64,000 nucleotides of DNA from contig NZ_CP117812.1 in assembly GCF_028728065.1 (NCBI RefSeq), positions 2,418,001 through 2,482,000 on the forward strand, given 5' to 3'. Within the stretch, counting starts at the first letter, position 1. Each line of letters starts with the position of its first letter. Source of the DNA: Lentisphaera profundi. GTDB lineage: Bacteria > Verrucomicrobiota > Lentisphaeria > Lentisphaerales > Lentisphaeraceae. This document shows positions 27,100 through 35,162 of the stretch, piece by piece. The position numbers and the translations under genes are program-made. Below the pieces are notes generated by a model, which saw only the letters and a program-made list of their open reading frames with translations, was not told where the DNA came from and made no database searches.

Positions 27100-27809
27100 G
27101 AATCCTTCACTCCTTCACCACCCGCTAAACCCAATGAATATGCATATAGTTTTTTCACTGCTGCCGCACCAGTTTCTCCGTGCATCTCTTCTAAGATTTC
27201 AGCCAACTCCACTTGCCTTTGTTTACTCAACATATGATAACGTTCTCCAAAGGCAATAAAACTCTTCTGCTCTTCAGAATTTAGTGGTACAGGTGGAAGT
27301 AGAGGCATCACCTCAGGTAAAAAAACTTTAGATCGCTGGCTATCTGTATAGACCACAATTGTATCCGCGGCTAAATCACCCAAACGTCGATTTCGTGAAT
27401 CTGCGAACATCGCAATGAATTCTAGCCCCCACACACTCGCCATCAAGTCTGCTAAGCGAAGAAAATTTCGAATCATTGAGGCTTTCCAGCCCACTGGAGT
27501 TCCATTACCATGTAAAACACGGATTTTCATTATACGCTTGCCAGGAGTCATCCCCTTTTGAAGCACCTCAAAAAGCACGGGGTAAAACCACCATAAAATA
27601 AAGATCGAAACTAAGATCAGCCCCTGTGATGCATCACCTAAAAACCCCAATACAATAGCTAGAACTATAAAAATTATAACCCTGAAAATTAGATCTAATA
27701 AAAACGCCGTCATTCGCACTGGCAAGCTTGCCAAGCGCATACTCAAATTGACTCCTTCAGGTGTTTCAACCCAAAAAATCGTGTCTATTTTTTCTCCCAT
27801 AAAACCCAT
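27096..27809 (-). CDS. RDD-family membrane protein
   Basis: This is a 237-residue protein with the RDD domain in its first 160 residues: the first helix begins RMTAFLLDLIFRVIIF (the conserved Arg-x-x-Ala-x-x-x-Asp), followed by GMTPGKRIMKIRVLH and IRNFLRLADL. The C-terminal 70 residues are cytoplasmic. RDD proteins have been linked to ion or osmotic stress in some bacteria; here it heads the MoxR operon. Two in-frame ATGs (27809 and 27800) are possible and neither has a strong ribosome site. The divergent neighbour is the AarF-like kinase gene, and the 239 bases between them hold no obvious gene. Confidence 0.9.
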   Translation of the reverse strand: MGFMGEKIDTIFWVETPEGVNLSMRLASLPVRMTAFLLDLIFRVIIFIVLAIVLGFLGDASQGLILVSIFILWWFYPVLFEVLQKGMTPGKRIMKIRVLHGNGTPVGWKASMIRNFLRLADLMASVWGLEFIAMFADSRNRRLGDLAADTIVVYTDSQRSKVFLPEVMPLLPPVPLNSEEQKSFIAFGERYHMLSKQRQVELAEILEEMHGETGAAAVKKLYAYSLGLAGGEGVKDS

Positions 27810-28048
27810 TCTCTTTTGACTTAATTAAAGCTAAAGACCTTTTAAACTATTACAAAGCACTCACCCTATTTTTGAAGACTTATCAGGATGCAAAACTGAA
27901 AATGAATTCGATCCTTACCCAAAGGCGATGAGCACAGTAACAATTAGAGAAGCTGAACGCTCTCGACAAATTCAATAACAGATATACTAAGCAAAGACTT
28001 GCATACAGTTAAAGGCCACTCATATTTACTCATATTCAGGAGAAAGAA

Positions 28049-29713
28049 GTGAACTTACAATCAATACCAGAACTCACCCGCGACACCAAGCGTTTTCGTG
28101 AAGTCATTACCGTATTCATTAAATATGGATTAATTGACTGGATAGAAAATTATGAACCTGAGTTCATGAAAAATTTTAGGCAAAAAATCCATTCTCACCC
28201 CAGCCTAGAAAACATGAGCCATGCCTGCAGAGTGCGCTTAGCTTTTACCGAACTAGGCCCCACCTTCATTAAACTTGGACAAATACTTAGTACTAGAGAA
28301 GATCTCATCGGCGAACAACTGGCTTCTGAACTCACTTTACTCCAAGATTCAACCAAAGCAGACGGTGCTGAGCAAGTTCGCATTACTTTAGAAGATGAAC
28401 TAGGAGAAAAAGTCGAAGAACTCTATGCTGATTTTGATTTCGAAGCCTTTGCCTCAGCATCTGTAGGACAAGCTCATTTTGCTAAACTCTTTGACGGTAC
28501 TGATGTAGTTGTCAAAATCCAGCACCATGGTATTGAAGATAAAATTGTTAAAGACATAAGTGTTTTTTCCAAAATACTCCAACTAGCGGAAAAGTACGAT
28601 TCAGGCCTCGCCTCTTACCAACCCACAAAAATATTGGATGACTTCAAAAAAAGCCTCTTCAGAGAGATGAATTTTGAACGCGAGCTACAAAACATGGCTA
28701 AAATCGGCAAGAAATTTGTCGATGATCAAACCGTCCACATTCCACACACATTCAAAGCTCTTTCCTCACGAAAAGTCATTACTATGGAACGCCTCTACGG
28801 TAAAAGTGCTTCGGAAATAAAAAGCTTTCATCACCTCCCTATTAGACCTTCTGAGATCGCACAAAATGGTGCACGAGTTTTCTTAAATATGATTCTGCGA
28901 GATGGCGTCTATCATGCCGACCCCCATGCCGGAAATATTTGGATTCTAAATGATGGTCGTATTGGTCTTTTAGATTTCGGCCTCATTGGAATTATCGATG
29001 AAGAACACCGCGAAATGATTGAAGACCTTGGCTTTGCTGCACTCGATCAAGATGCACAATTAATAACTGACTACGTCTTAAGAATTGGTAAATCTCAAGA
29101 GAAATTAAAACGTGATGAACTCCAAGCCGATATAACCGAGTTCCTCTATGAATTTCAAATTGAAAACTTAGATGATATTGATTTTAGTGGTGCCTTAAAG
29201 GAAGTCTCTCGTATTATTAGAACTTATAAAATCATTTTACCTAGCAATATATCTTTGCTTATAAAAACTCTGATCATGCTCGAAGGCACTTCTCGCTCGC
29301 TCGATCGCAACTTTAACTTTATCCCTCTCATAAAAAGCTTCCAAATCCAAAGACTGAAAGCCAGGCACTCCCCTATTCGCACTTATAAAAAGCTACGAAA
29401 GAAATATAAAGAATGGGATAGACTCATTGAAATGATGCCTCGTGAACTCTTACACCTAGTCGAAAATATGAAATCGGGCTCTTTTGATGTGAAACTTGAG
29501 CATCGAAAACTCGACGCCGTCATTAATCGCTTAGTCTACGGCATTATTATCGCCGCTCTTTTCATTGGTTCCTCAGAACTCATTGGTCAACGAATTCCTC
29601 CTTTAGTAATGGATATCTCCATCCTCGGCTTTATTGGCTATGCGACTTCCTTTATTCTCACGATTAAATTGCTCTTATCAATCCGTAAATCTGGTGACCT
29701 TAACGGTAAATAA
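28049..29713 (+). CDS. AarF/UbiB (ABC1)-family atypical kinase
   Basis: The 554-residue protein starts on GTG with AGGAGA six bases upstream. It carries the ABC1 signature LGPTFIKLGQILSTREDL with the conserved KxGQ, the Ala-rich loop region ASASVGQAHFAKL, the Lys in VVVKIQ, and the catalytic/metal motifs YHADPHAGNIW and LLDFGLIG. Two C-terminal membrane helices (about 495-545) follow, as in UbiB. Such proteins support ubiquinone biosynthesis or other lipid-linked processes through an atypical ATPase/kinase activity. No ubiquinone genes lie nearby, so the target pathway is left open. lnt follows 55 bases downstream. Confidence 0.9.
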   Translation: MNLQSIPELTRDTKRFREVITVFIKYGLIDWIENYEPEFMKNFRQKIHSHPSLENMSHACRVRLAFTELGPTFIKLGQILSTREDLIGEQLASELTLLQDSTKADGAEQVRITLEDELGEKVEELYADFDFEAFASASVGQAHFAKLFDGTDVVVKIQHHGIEDKIVKDISVFSKILQLAEKYDSGLASYQPTKILDDFKKSLFREMNFERELQNMAKIGKKFVDDQTVHIPHTFKALSSRKVITMERLYGKSASEIKSFHHLPIRPSEIAQNGARVFLNMILRDGVYHADPHAGNIWILNDGRIGLLDFGLIGIIDEEHREMIEDLGFAALDQDAQLITDYVLRIGKSQEKLKRDELQADITEFLYEFQIENLDDIDFSGALKEVSRIIRTYKIILPSNISLLIKTLIMLEGTSRSLDRNFNFIPLIKSFQIQRLKARHSPIRTYKKLRKKYKEWDRLIEMMPRELLHLVENMKSGSFDVKLEHRKLDAVINRLVYGIIIAALFIGSSELIGQRIPPLVMDISILGFIGYATSFILTIKLLLSIRKSGDLNGK

Positions 29714-29718
29714 GCTTT

Positions 29719-29766
29719 GACTTATCGGTCAATCTGTCTAGATTGATCGCTCAATCTGGACTTATC
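29719..29766. repeat. Short direct and inverted repeats between aarF-like gene and lnt
   Basis: GACTTATC occurs at 29719-29726 and 29759-29766. TCAATCTG occurs at 29729-29736 and 29751-29758. TCAATC/GATTGA forms an inverted repeat at 29729-29746. All lie just before the lnt start codon. It may be a regulator site or mRNA structure. Confidence 0.5.
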
Positions 29767-29768
29767 TT

Positions 29769-31490
29769 ATGAGTAAGGAACCTATCATTATCAAAAACTC
29801 TCTTCACCCCTTTTTCAAAGGCTTAATCGCCTTTATCATGGGACTCTTGGTCAACCTTTGTTTTGAACCTTTTAATTGCCATTTTCTTGCCTGGTTTGCC
29901 ATCGTCCCTCTCTATTTACTAGGCTTAGGCCGTCACGACCGTGGCGTATTCTTTCTTGGAAGCTGCTGGGGACTTGGTTATTTCTTAGGCACTTTTTACT
30001 TTCTATATCCCATTTTTCTCTTATGCCCTTTCTTAGTCGCCTTGATCTGGACTCCCATCCCTGGCATTTGGCTCTATCTCATTTGTAAACTTAGGCATCT
30101 CCTCCTGTTTCCTGACCCTTTGACGGAAAGTGCTATTGCTCCACCTCATAAACGATTTCTCAATTTACGCTCAAGTTTCATCATGTGGATTGCCGCGGCA
30201 GGCTTATGGTCATGCCTGGAGTGGGTACGTACTTGGCTTTTCACTGGTCTACCTTGGAATAGTATTGAAGTTAGCCAGGTCTATCAATTACACTTCTTGA
30301 AAAATGCCTCGTTTATTGGTGTGAATGGCTTAGCTTTTTTAATTGCCCTTCTCAATATTAGCTTGGCAATTATCATCGAAATTTATCTTCTCAGGAAGAA
30401 ATCTATACAAATAAATGAACCCTACCTCATTCCAAAACTAAAAAACTACTTAGCGCTGCCTGTCATCTCACTCTTCATACTACTGAGTAGCACTATTATT
30501 GCGGATAAAATCAGCCCAAAGAATCAAACCGATTCGAGTATTCGAGTCGCCATGATTCAAGGGAACTTCAAGCCTTATTTCAAGCCATTAAGTTATGAGG
30601 AATATCAGTTTCATCTTCAGACTTATAAAGAGCTTACTGAAACAGCTATTTTACAAAAACCCGATTTGATTTTATGGCCCGAAACACCCATGCCTTCAAG
30701 CTACCAACGAGATCCCGCATTCCCTGAATTAATTCGCTACTTAAGTCAAGAATCTCAAGCAAATATATTGTTTGGCACAGGAATGGTCGACACTAGCCCT
30801 ACAGATCTAGATGTAAAAAAATATTATAACTCCGCTCTTATAAGTGAGCCTAGTGGTGAAATTATTGCTCGCTATGATAAAATCCACACCGTCCCCTATG
30901 GCGAATATTTACCTGGACGCTACCTCATGAGTTCAGCACTTCATGAACAATTAAATAAACTCAGGCAAATGGGCCCAAGCTTAAGCCCCGGTACTGAGTT
31001 CTCCGTTTTCCCTTTAAAGAAAAATAGTCGCATTGGAATTAACATCTGTTTTGATGATGTCTTTGCCGATATCTCTAGAGGATTTGCGAGTAATGGCGCC
31101 AACATACTCTGCACCATAACCAATGATTCATGGTTCGGAGAAACTGCCGGTGGTGCCCAACACTCCGCACACAGTATTTTTCGAGCAGTCGAAAACAAAC
31201 TCCCCTTCCTTCGCTGTGGCAATACCTGCGAAACAATGGTCATTTCTCCGGAGGGTAAAATTGAGCAAATATTACTCAACCCCGAAAATGGCTCCCGCTT
31301 TACGCGAGGAATTTTATTCACAGAGTTAAATTTTTGTGCCAAGCCAAGCCTCACTTTCTATAATAAATTTCCCTATTTCATCCCTACGCTATTAAGTATT
31401 ATTTCACTTAGCCTTATTTTTTTTCTCCTAAGTCAAATGCTCAAGCGTAAGCAAACTTTATTAAAAGCCACTCAAACTGATGATAACTAA
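29769..31490 (+). CDS. lnt: Apolipoprotein N-acyltransferase
   Basis: This 573-residue protein has an N-terminal block of membrane helices (starting LIAFIMGLLVNLCFEPFN, with a PFxx motif typical of Lnt), then a nitrilase-type domain with the catalytic triad: Glu in LILWPETPMPSSY, Lys in RYDKIHTVPYGEYLPG, and Cys in IGINICFDDVF. A final helix lies at about 535-560. It adds the third acyl chain to bacterial lipoproteins at the periplasmic face of the inner membrane. Length is a little above the usual 510 residues because of loops between helices. The many predicted lipoproteins in this window are its likely substrates. Confidence 0.93.
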   Translation: MSKEPIIIKNSLHPFFKGLIAFIMGLLVNLCFEPFNCHFLAWFAIVPLYLLGLGRHDRGVFFLGSCWGLGYFLGTFYFLYPIFLLCPFLVALIWTPIPGIWLYLICKLRHLLLFPDPLTESAIAPPHKRFLNLRSSFIMWIAAAGLWSCLEWVRTWLFTGLPWNSIEVSQVYQLHFLKNASFIGVNGLAFLIALLNISLAIIIEIYLLRKKSIQINEPYLIPKLKNYLALPVISLFILLSSTIIADKISPKNQTDSSIRVAMIQGNFKPYFKPLSYEEYQFHLQTYKELTETAILQKPDLILWPETPMPSSYQRDPAFPELIRYLSQESQANILFGTGMVDTSPTDLDVKKYYNSALISEPSGEIIARYDKIHTVPYGEYLPGRYLMSSALHEQLNKLRQMGPSLSPGTEFSVFPLKKNSRIGINICFDDVFADISRGFASNGANILCTITNDSWFGETAGGAQHSAHSIFRAVENKLPFLRCGNTCETMVISPEGKIEQILLNPENGSRFTRGILFTELNFCAKPSLTFYNKFPYFIPTLLSIISLSLIFFLLSQMLKRKQTLLKATQTDDN

Positions 31491-31603
31491 GGCTATTTTT
31501 ACTCTAGAATAAACAACTTTTTTATGTCAATATATTTTCTATAAGCCATTCATACACAATCATTATTGGCTAGTTGGTGAAATAATTAGAGATCAACTTT
31601 TTC

Positions 31604-31631
31604 TTGACAAATCTACTTATCCCACTACAAT
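31604..31631 (+). promoter_or_regulatory. Sigma70-type promoter for mnmG
   Basis: TTGACA (31604-31609) and TACAAT (31626-31631) are separated by 16 bases and lie about 25 bases before the mnmG start codon. Both boxes are close to consensus (6/6 and 5/6), and an AGGA ribosome site follows. Confidence 0.7.
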
Positions 31632-31656
31632 CCCCACAAATAGACAGGATATATAA

Positions 31657-33486
31657 ATGAAAAATTATGATGTTATCATTATTGGTGGCGGACATGCAGG
31701 CATAGAAGCCTCCCTCGCCTCCGCTAGAATGGGCGCTGAAACTTTGCTAATAACGCAAAACTTAGACCATATTGGACAAATGAGCTGTAACCCCGCTATT
31801 GGTGGTATTGCTAAAGGTCACGTAGTTCGTGAAATTGATGCGATGGGTGGCGAAATGGGCCAAAATACTGATGCTTCTGCACTTCAGTTCAAAATGCTCA
31901 ATTCCTCTAGAGGTCCCGCAGTTTGGTCACCACGTGCTCAGTGCGATAAAGTCCTTTATCAAAGACGGATGAAGCAACAACTCGAAAAAACTCCTAAACT
32001 TCATACTCATCAAGCTGAAGGCCTTTCTTTCGTCACCGAGAAAGGTAAAGTCATTGCCGTTCAAACTCAATTTGGCGACAAATTTGAAGCCAAAGCATTT
32101 GTTCTTTGCTGTGGCACTTTCATGCGTGGACTCATGCATTTTGGACCTCAACAACTACCTGGTGGCCGCACTGGCGACACTGCTGCTGATGCTATTTCTG
32201 ATTCATTGAAGAATGACTTAGGCCTCGAGCTCATGCGTTTAAAAACAGGGACTCCCCCTCGTGTCTTAGCCAAGACCATTGATTTCGATCAACTCGAACG
32301 CCAAGATGGTGAATCCGGTAAATTCTCGTATTGGACTCGCGATAAAGCCTACGAAACAATTGATCGTGGTGGCATACCACAAATGCCTTGCTACATCGGT
32401 CGCACCAGTGCCGAAACCAAAAGAGTTATTACTGAGAACCTTCACCTTTCCCCGATGTATAATGGCTCAATAGATGCCATCGGAACTCGTTATTGCCCCT
32501 CTATTGAAGACAAAATTCATCGTTTTGCTGACAAAGACTCTCATCAAATTTTCTTAGAACCCGAAGGTGTTTTTACCGAAGAATATTACCTCAATGGGAT
32601 TTCCACTTCACTACCGGTACACGTACAGAATCAAATTGTACACAGTATTCCTGGTCTCGAGAATGCCGAGATCGCACGTTACGCCTATGCTGTAGAATAT
32701 GATGTTGTCTCTCCTCATCAAACACTCAACTCCTTGGCTCTAAAACCATGGCCTAATCTCTTTGTTGCCGGTCAAATCAATGGTACCAGTGGTTATGAAG
32801 AAGCCGCTGGTCAAGGACTCATTGCAGGTGCCAATGCCGCCGGCTTAGTCGCAGGTAAGCCTCCTCTCGTTTTAGAACGCGATCAAGCTTATATTGGCGT
32901 AATGATCGATGATTTGGTAACCAAAGACATCTCTGAGCCTTATCGTCTTTTTACTTCTCGCGCCGAATATCGCCTCTTACTCAGACAAGATAATGCCGAT
33001 AGAAGACTATCAAAAATTGCTTATGACTACGGCCTTCTTCCTTATGAGAAATATAAAATCATAGAAGAAAAAGAAACTTTAATTAACAATGAAATCGAAC
33101 GTCTTAAAAACGAACGTAGTCATGGTAAAAGCTTATGGGAACATCTTAGTTCTCACAAAAATACTTATGACTCAGTTGTTGGCGAATCAGATTTTTCAGA
33201 GGAAATTAAAGAGCAAATTCAAATTGACGCACGCTATGAATGCTACATTCAAAGAGAAAAGCAACAAGTTGAACGTCAGAAGCGTTTAGCTAAAAACCCT
33301 ATACCTGAAGAAATTGACTATCTCAACATGACGGGGCTTAGCAATGAAGCTAGGAACAAATTGAGCCGTTATCGCCCAGTTGATCTAGGCCAAGCCGCTC
33401 GTATCGACGGAGTAACGCCTGCGGAAATTGGTCTCATTCAAGTTCATATCAAACGCTGGGAAGAAAGCCAAAAAATAAAAGCTTAA
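31657..33486 (+). CDS. mnmG: tRNA uridine 5-carboxymethylaminomethyl modification enzyme, FAD subunit (MnmG/GidA)
   Basis: This 609-residue protein has the usual MnmG length. It has the N-terminal FAD dinucleotide motif IIIGGGHAGIEASLASARMG, the signature SCNPAIGGIAKGHVVREIDA, the PRAQCDK and GGRTGD stretches, and the C-terminal GIDA-associated region ending with VDLGQAARIDGVTPAE. With MnmE it installs the cmnm5 group on U34 of several tRNAs using methylene-tetrahydrofolate and FAD. A good promoter precedes it and a strong terminator follows, so it is a single-gene unit. mnmE is not in the window. Confidence 0.97.
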   Translation: MKNYDVIIIGGGHAGIEASLASARMGAETLLITQNLDHIGQMSCNPAIGGIAKGHVVREIDAMGGEMGQNTDASALQFKMLNSSRGPAVWSPRAQCDKVLYQRRMKQQLEKTPKLHTHQAEGLSFVTEKGKVIAVQTQFGDKFEAKAFVLCCGTFMRGLMHFGPQQLPGGRTGDTAADAISDSLKNDLGLELMRLKTGTPPRVLAKTIDFDQLERQDGESGKFSYWTRDKAYETIDRGGIPQMPCYIGRTSAETKRVITENLHLSPMYNGSIDAIGTRYCPSIEDKIHRFADKDSHQIFLEPEGVFTEEYYLNGISTSLPVHVQNQIVHSIPGLENAEIARYAYAVEYDVVSPHQTLNSLALKPWPNLFVAGQINGTSGYEEAAGQGLIAGANAAGLVAGKPPLVLERDQAYIGVMIDDLVTKDISEPYRLFTSRAEYRLLLRQDNADRRLSKIAYDYGLLPYEKYKIIEEKETLINNEIERLKNERSHGKSLWEHLSSHKNTYDSVVGESDFSEEIKEQIQIDARYECYIQREKQQVERQKRLAKNPIPEEIDYLNMTGLSNEARNKLSRYRPVDLGQAARIDGVTPAEIGLIQVHIKRWEESQKIKA

Positions 33487-33496
33487 ACACAGTAAT

Positions 33497-33531
33497 AAAA
33501 AAAGCGAAGCAGATTGTGCTTCGCTTTTTTT
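33497..33531. terminator. Bidirectional terminator between mnmG and the aquaporin gene
   Basis: AAAAAAGCGAAGC pairs with GCTTCGCTTTTTT around AGATTGT. The T tract on the plus strand ends mnmG, and the A tract gives a T run on the minus strand for the converging aquaporin gene. Confidence 0.88.
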
Positions 33532-33560
33532 ATTGAAATACTAATCCAGTATTTAGAAAA

Positions 33561-34250
33561 CTAGGATTTATCCTTTTGTATAAATCCATAAACAAGTGCT
33601 CCTAGAACGGCTCCTACTATTGGTGCCAGCCAAAACACCCATAACTGTGATAGTGCCCAATCACCTACAAATATCGCTACACCTGTACTCCTGGCAGGAT
33701 TGACTGATGTATTACTCACGGGAATAGATATAAGGTGAATCAAGGTTAAGCCTAAGCCAATTGCGATCGGCGCAAATCCTTTTGGCGCGCGCTCATCGGT
33801 TGCACCTAGAATTATAATAAGAAACATCATCGTCATCACGATTTCACAAACTACAACAGAGATTAAATTATAGCCTCCAGGTGAATGCGCACCGAAACCA
33901 TTAGATGCGAAACCTGTCTTTAATTCAAATCCGGCTTTGCCACTCGCTATTAGATATAAGACTCCAGCTCCTAGGATACCCCCAAGAACTTGAGAGATAA
34001 TATAAGGGGCTAGCTCTTTCGAAGGAAAACGCCCACCAACACAAAGGCCGATTGATACTGCGGGATTTAAATGACAGCCAGAAATGTGGCCAATCGCAAA
34101 AGCCATGGTAAGTACTGTTAAACCGAAAGCTAGAGAAACTCCTACAAAGCCAATTCCTAGTTCAGGAAAACTAGCTGCCAAAACAGCACTTCCACATCCA
34201 CCTAGAACTAACCAAAATGTCCCAAATAATTCTGCTACATATTTATTCAC
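33561..34250 (-). CDS. aqpZ: Aquaporin Z-type water channel
   Basis: From the GTG at 34250 the protein is 229 residues, matching AqpZ. AGGAG lies 8 bases upstream; an in-frame TTG further out (34292) would add 14 unusual residues and is less likely. It has six membrane helices and both NPA boxes ([13 protein letters not shown] and [14 protein letters not shown]). The residues after the second NPA (ARS) and the narrow-filter pattern fit a water-selective channel and not a glycerol facilitator. It allows rapid water flow during osmotic change, which fits a marine lifestyle. Confidence 0.94.
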   Translation of the reverse strand: MNKYVAELFGTFWLVLGGCGSAVLAASFPELGIGFVGVSLAFGLTVLTMAFAIGHISGCHLNPAVSIGLCVGGRFPSKELAPYIISQVLGGILGAGVLYLIASGKAGFELKTGFASNGFGAHSPGGYNLISVVVCEIVMTMMFLIIILGATDERAPKGFAPIAIGLGLTLIHLISIPVSNTSVNPARSTGVAIFVGDWALSQLWVFWLAPIVGAVLGALVYGFIQKDKS

Positions 34251-34346
34251 TTTATTCACTCCTATTTTAATTTCATTGAAGATAGGGGGCAAAGGGAAAT
34301 AAACTAAAAAAAGCTTATCAACTTAATGATTAATTAACGAAATGAA

Positions 34347-35162
34347 TTAGCTTTTGGTCGCTATATAAGTAACCACAAACGGCACTTTTTGAATCTGACT
34401 ATACATATCTCGCCATACCCCACTATCGTAAGGCATAAGCTTTAAAAGCTCTTCTTCGCTATGCCCTTCAAGCTGAATTGGCCGTAGTTCTAAAACTCGC
34501 TCAAGCCGTAAGCCTGATTCAATTATCCAATTAATATATGTGGATATAGGAAATTGGCGGGTGCGAATAAAGTTCTCTTCATCCTCTGTAAACCTCACTT
34601 CACGTGGAGGCTCAAAATAATTACTGACAAACATGCCTTCTTCAAAATCATCCAATTGAATCCATTCACCAGCAAAAATAGGATGACCTGTCGTTATATG
34701 AAGGCGACCTCCTGCTGACAACATCTCTGCACATTTTTCAATCACTTGTTTTTGATCTTTAGCAAAAGGCAATGCCCATGTACTATGGATAAAGTCCCAT
34801 TTCCCGAGCTCATTGGGATCAATACCATCTAAATCTAACTGTTTAAATTCTAGTTCTAATTGATTTTCTTTTGCAATCGCTTCACCATGATTCAGTTGCT
34901 CTTGTGATATATCTGTTACTAAACAATCTGCCCCTTGAGAGGCTAAATAAAGGGAGTTTTGTCCCGCGCCTGCACCCAACTCCAAACACTTCAAGCCACT
35001 AAGGTTTTTCGGTAAGGCTTTAACTTCACTATCCCCGGGAAGCAAGGGTCCATAATGAAAATCATTTATCGATATACGTGTAATTGATTGATATTCTTTA
35101 GATGTTTCTTCCCAATACTGGCGGCTTCCACCTAAGTCATTTTTTTCCACGTTTAGATACAC
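34347..35162 (-). CDS. Class I SAM-dependent methyltransferase
   Basis: The 271-residue protein has the Rossmann methyltransferase motif I, KCLELGAGAGQNSLYLASQG, an acidic post-I residue in CLVTDIS, and a motif IV-like region (WDFIHSTWALPF). The substrate is not indicated by sequence. It overlaps the kinase-homologue gene upstream by up to 26 bases; GTG codons at 35162 and 35150 are both possible starts. The overlap suggests the two are co-translated. It may act on a small molecule or on a partner protein. Confidence 0.85.
   Translation of the reverse strand: MYLNVEKNDLGGSRQYWEETSKEYQSITRISINDFHYGPLLPGDSEVKALPKNLSGLKCLELGAGAGQNSLYLASQGADCLVTDISQEQLNHGEAIAKENQLELEFKQLDLDGIDPNELGKWDFIHSTWALPFAKDQKQVIEKCAEMLSAGGRLHITTGHPIFAGEWIQLDDFEEGMFVSNYFEPPREVRFTEDEENFIRTRQFPISTYINWIIESGLRLERVLELRPIQLEGHSEEELLKLMPYDSGVWRDMYSQIQKVPFVVTYIATKS

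Noticed and set aside
21126-27809. A sporulation system, because of the SpoIIM-like gene
   Set aside because: SpoIIM/DUF95 domains occur widely in non-sporulating bacteria next to RDD and MoxR genes, and no other sporulation gene is present.
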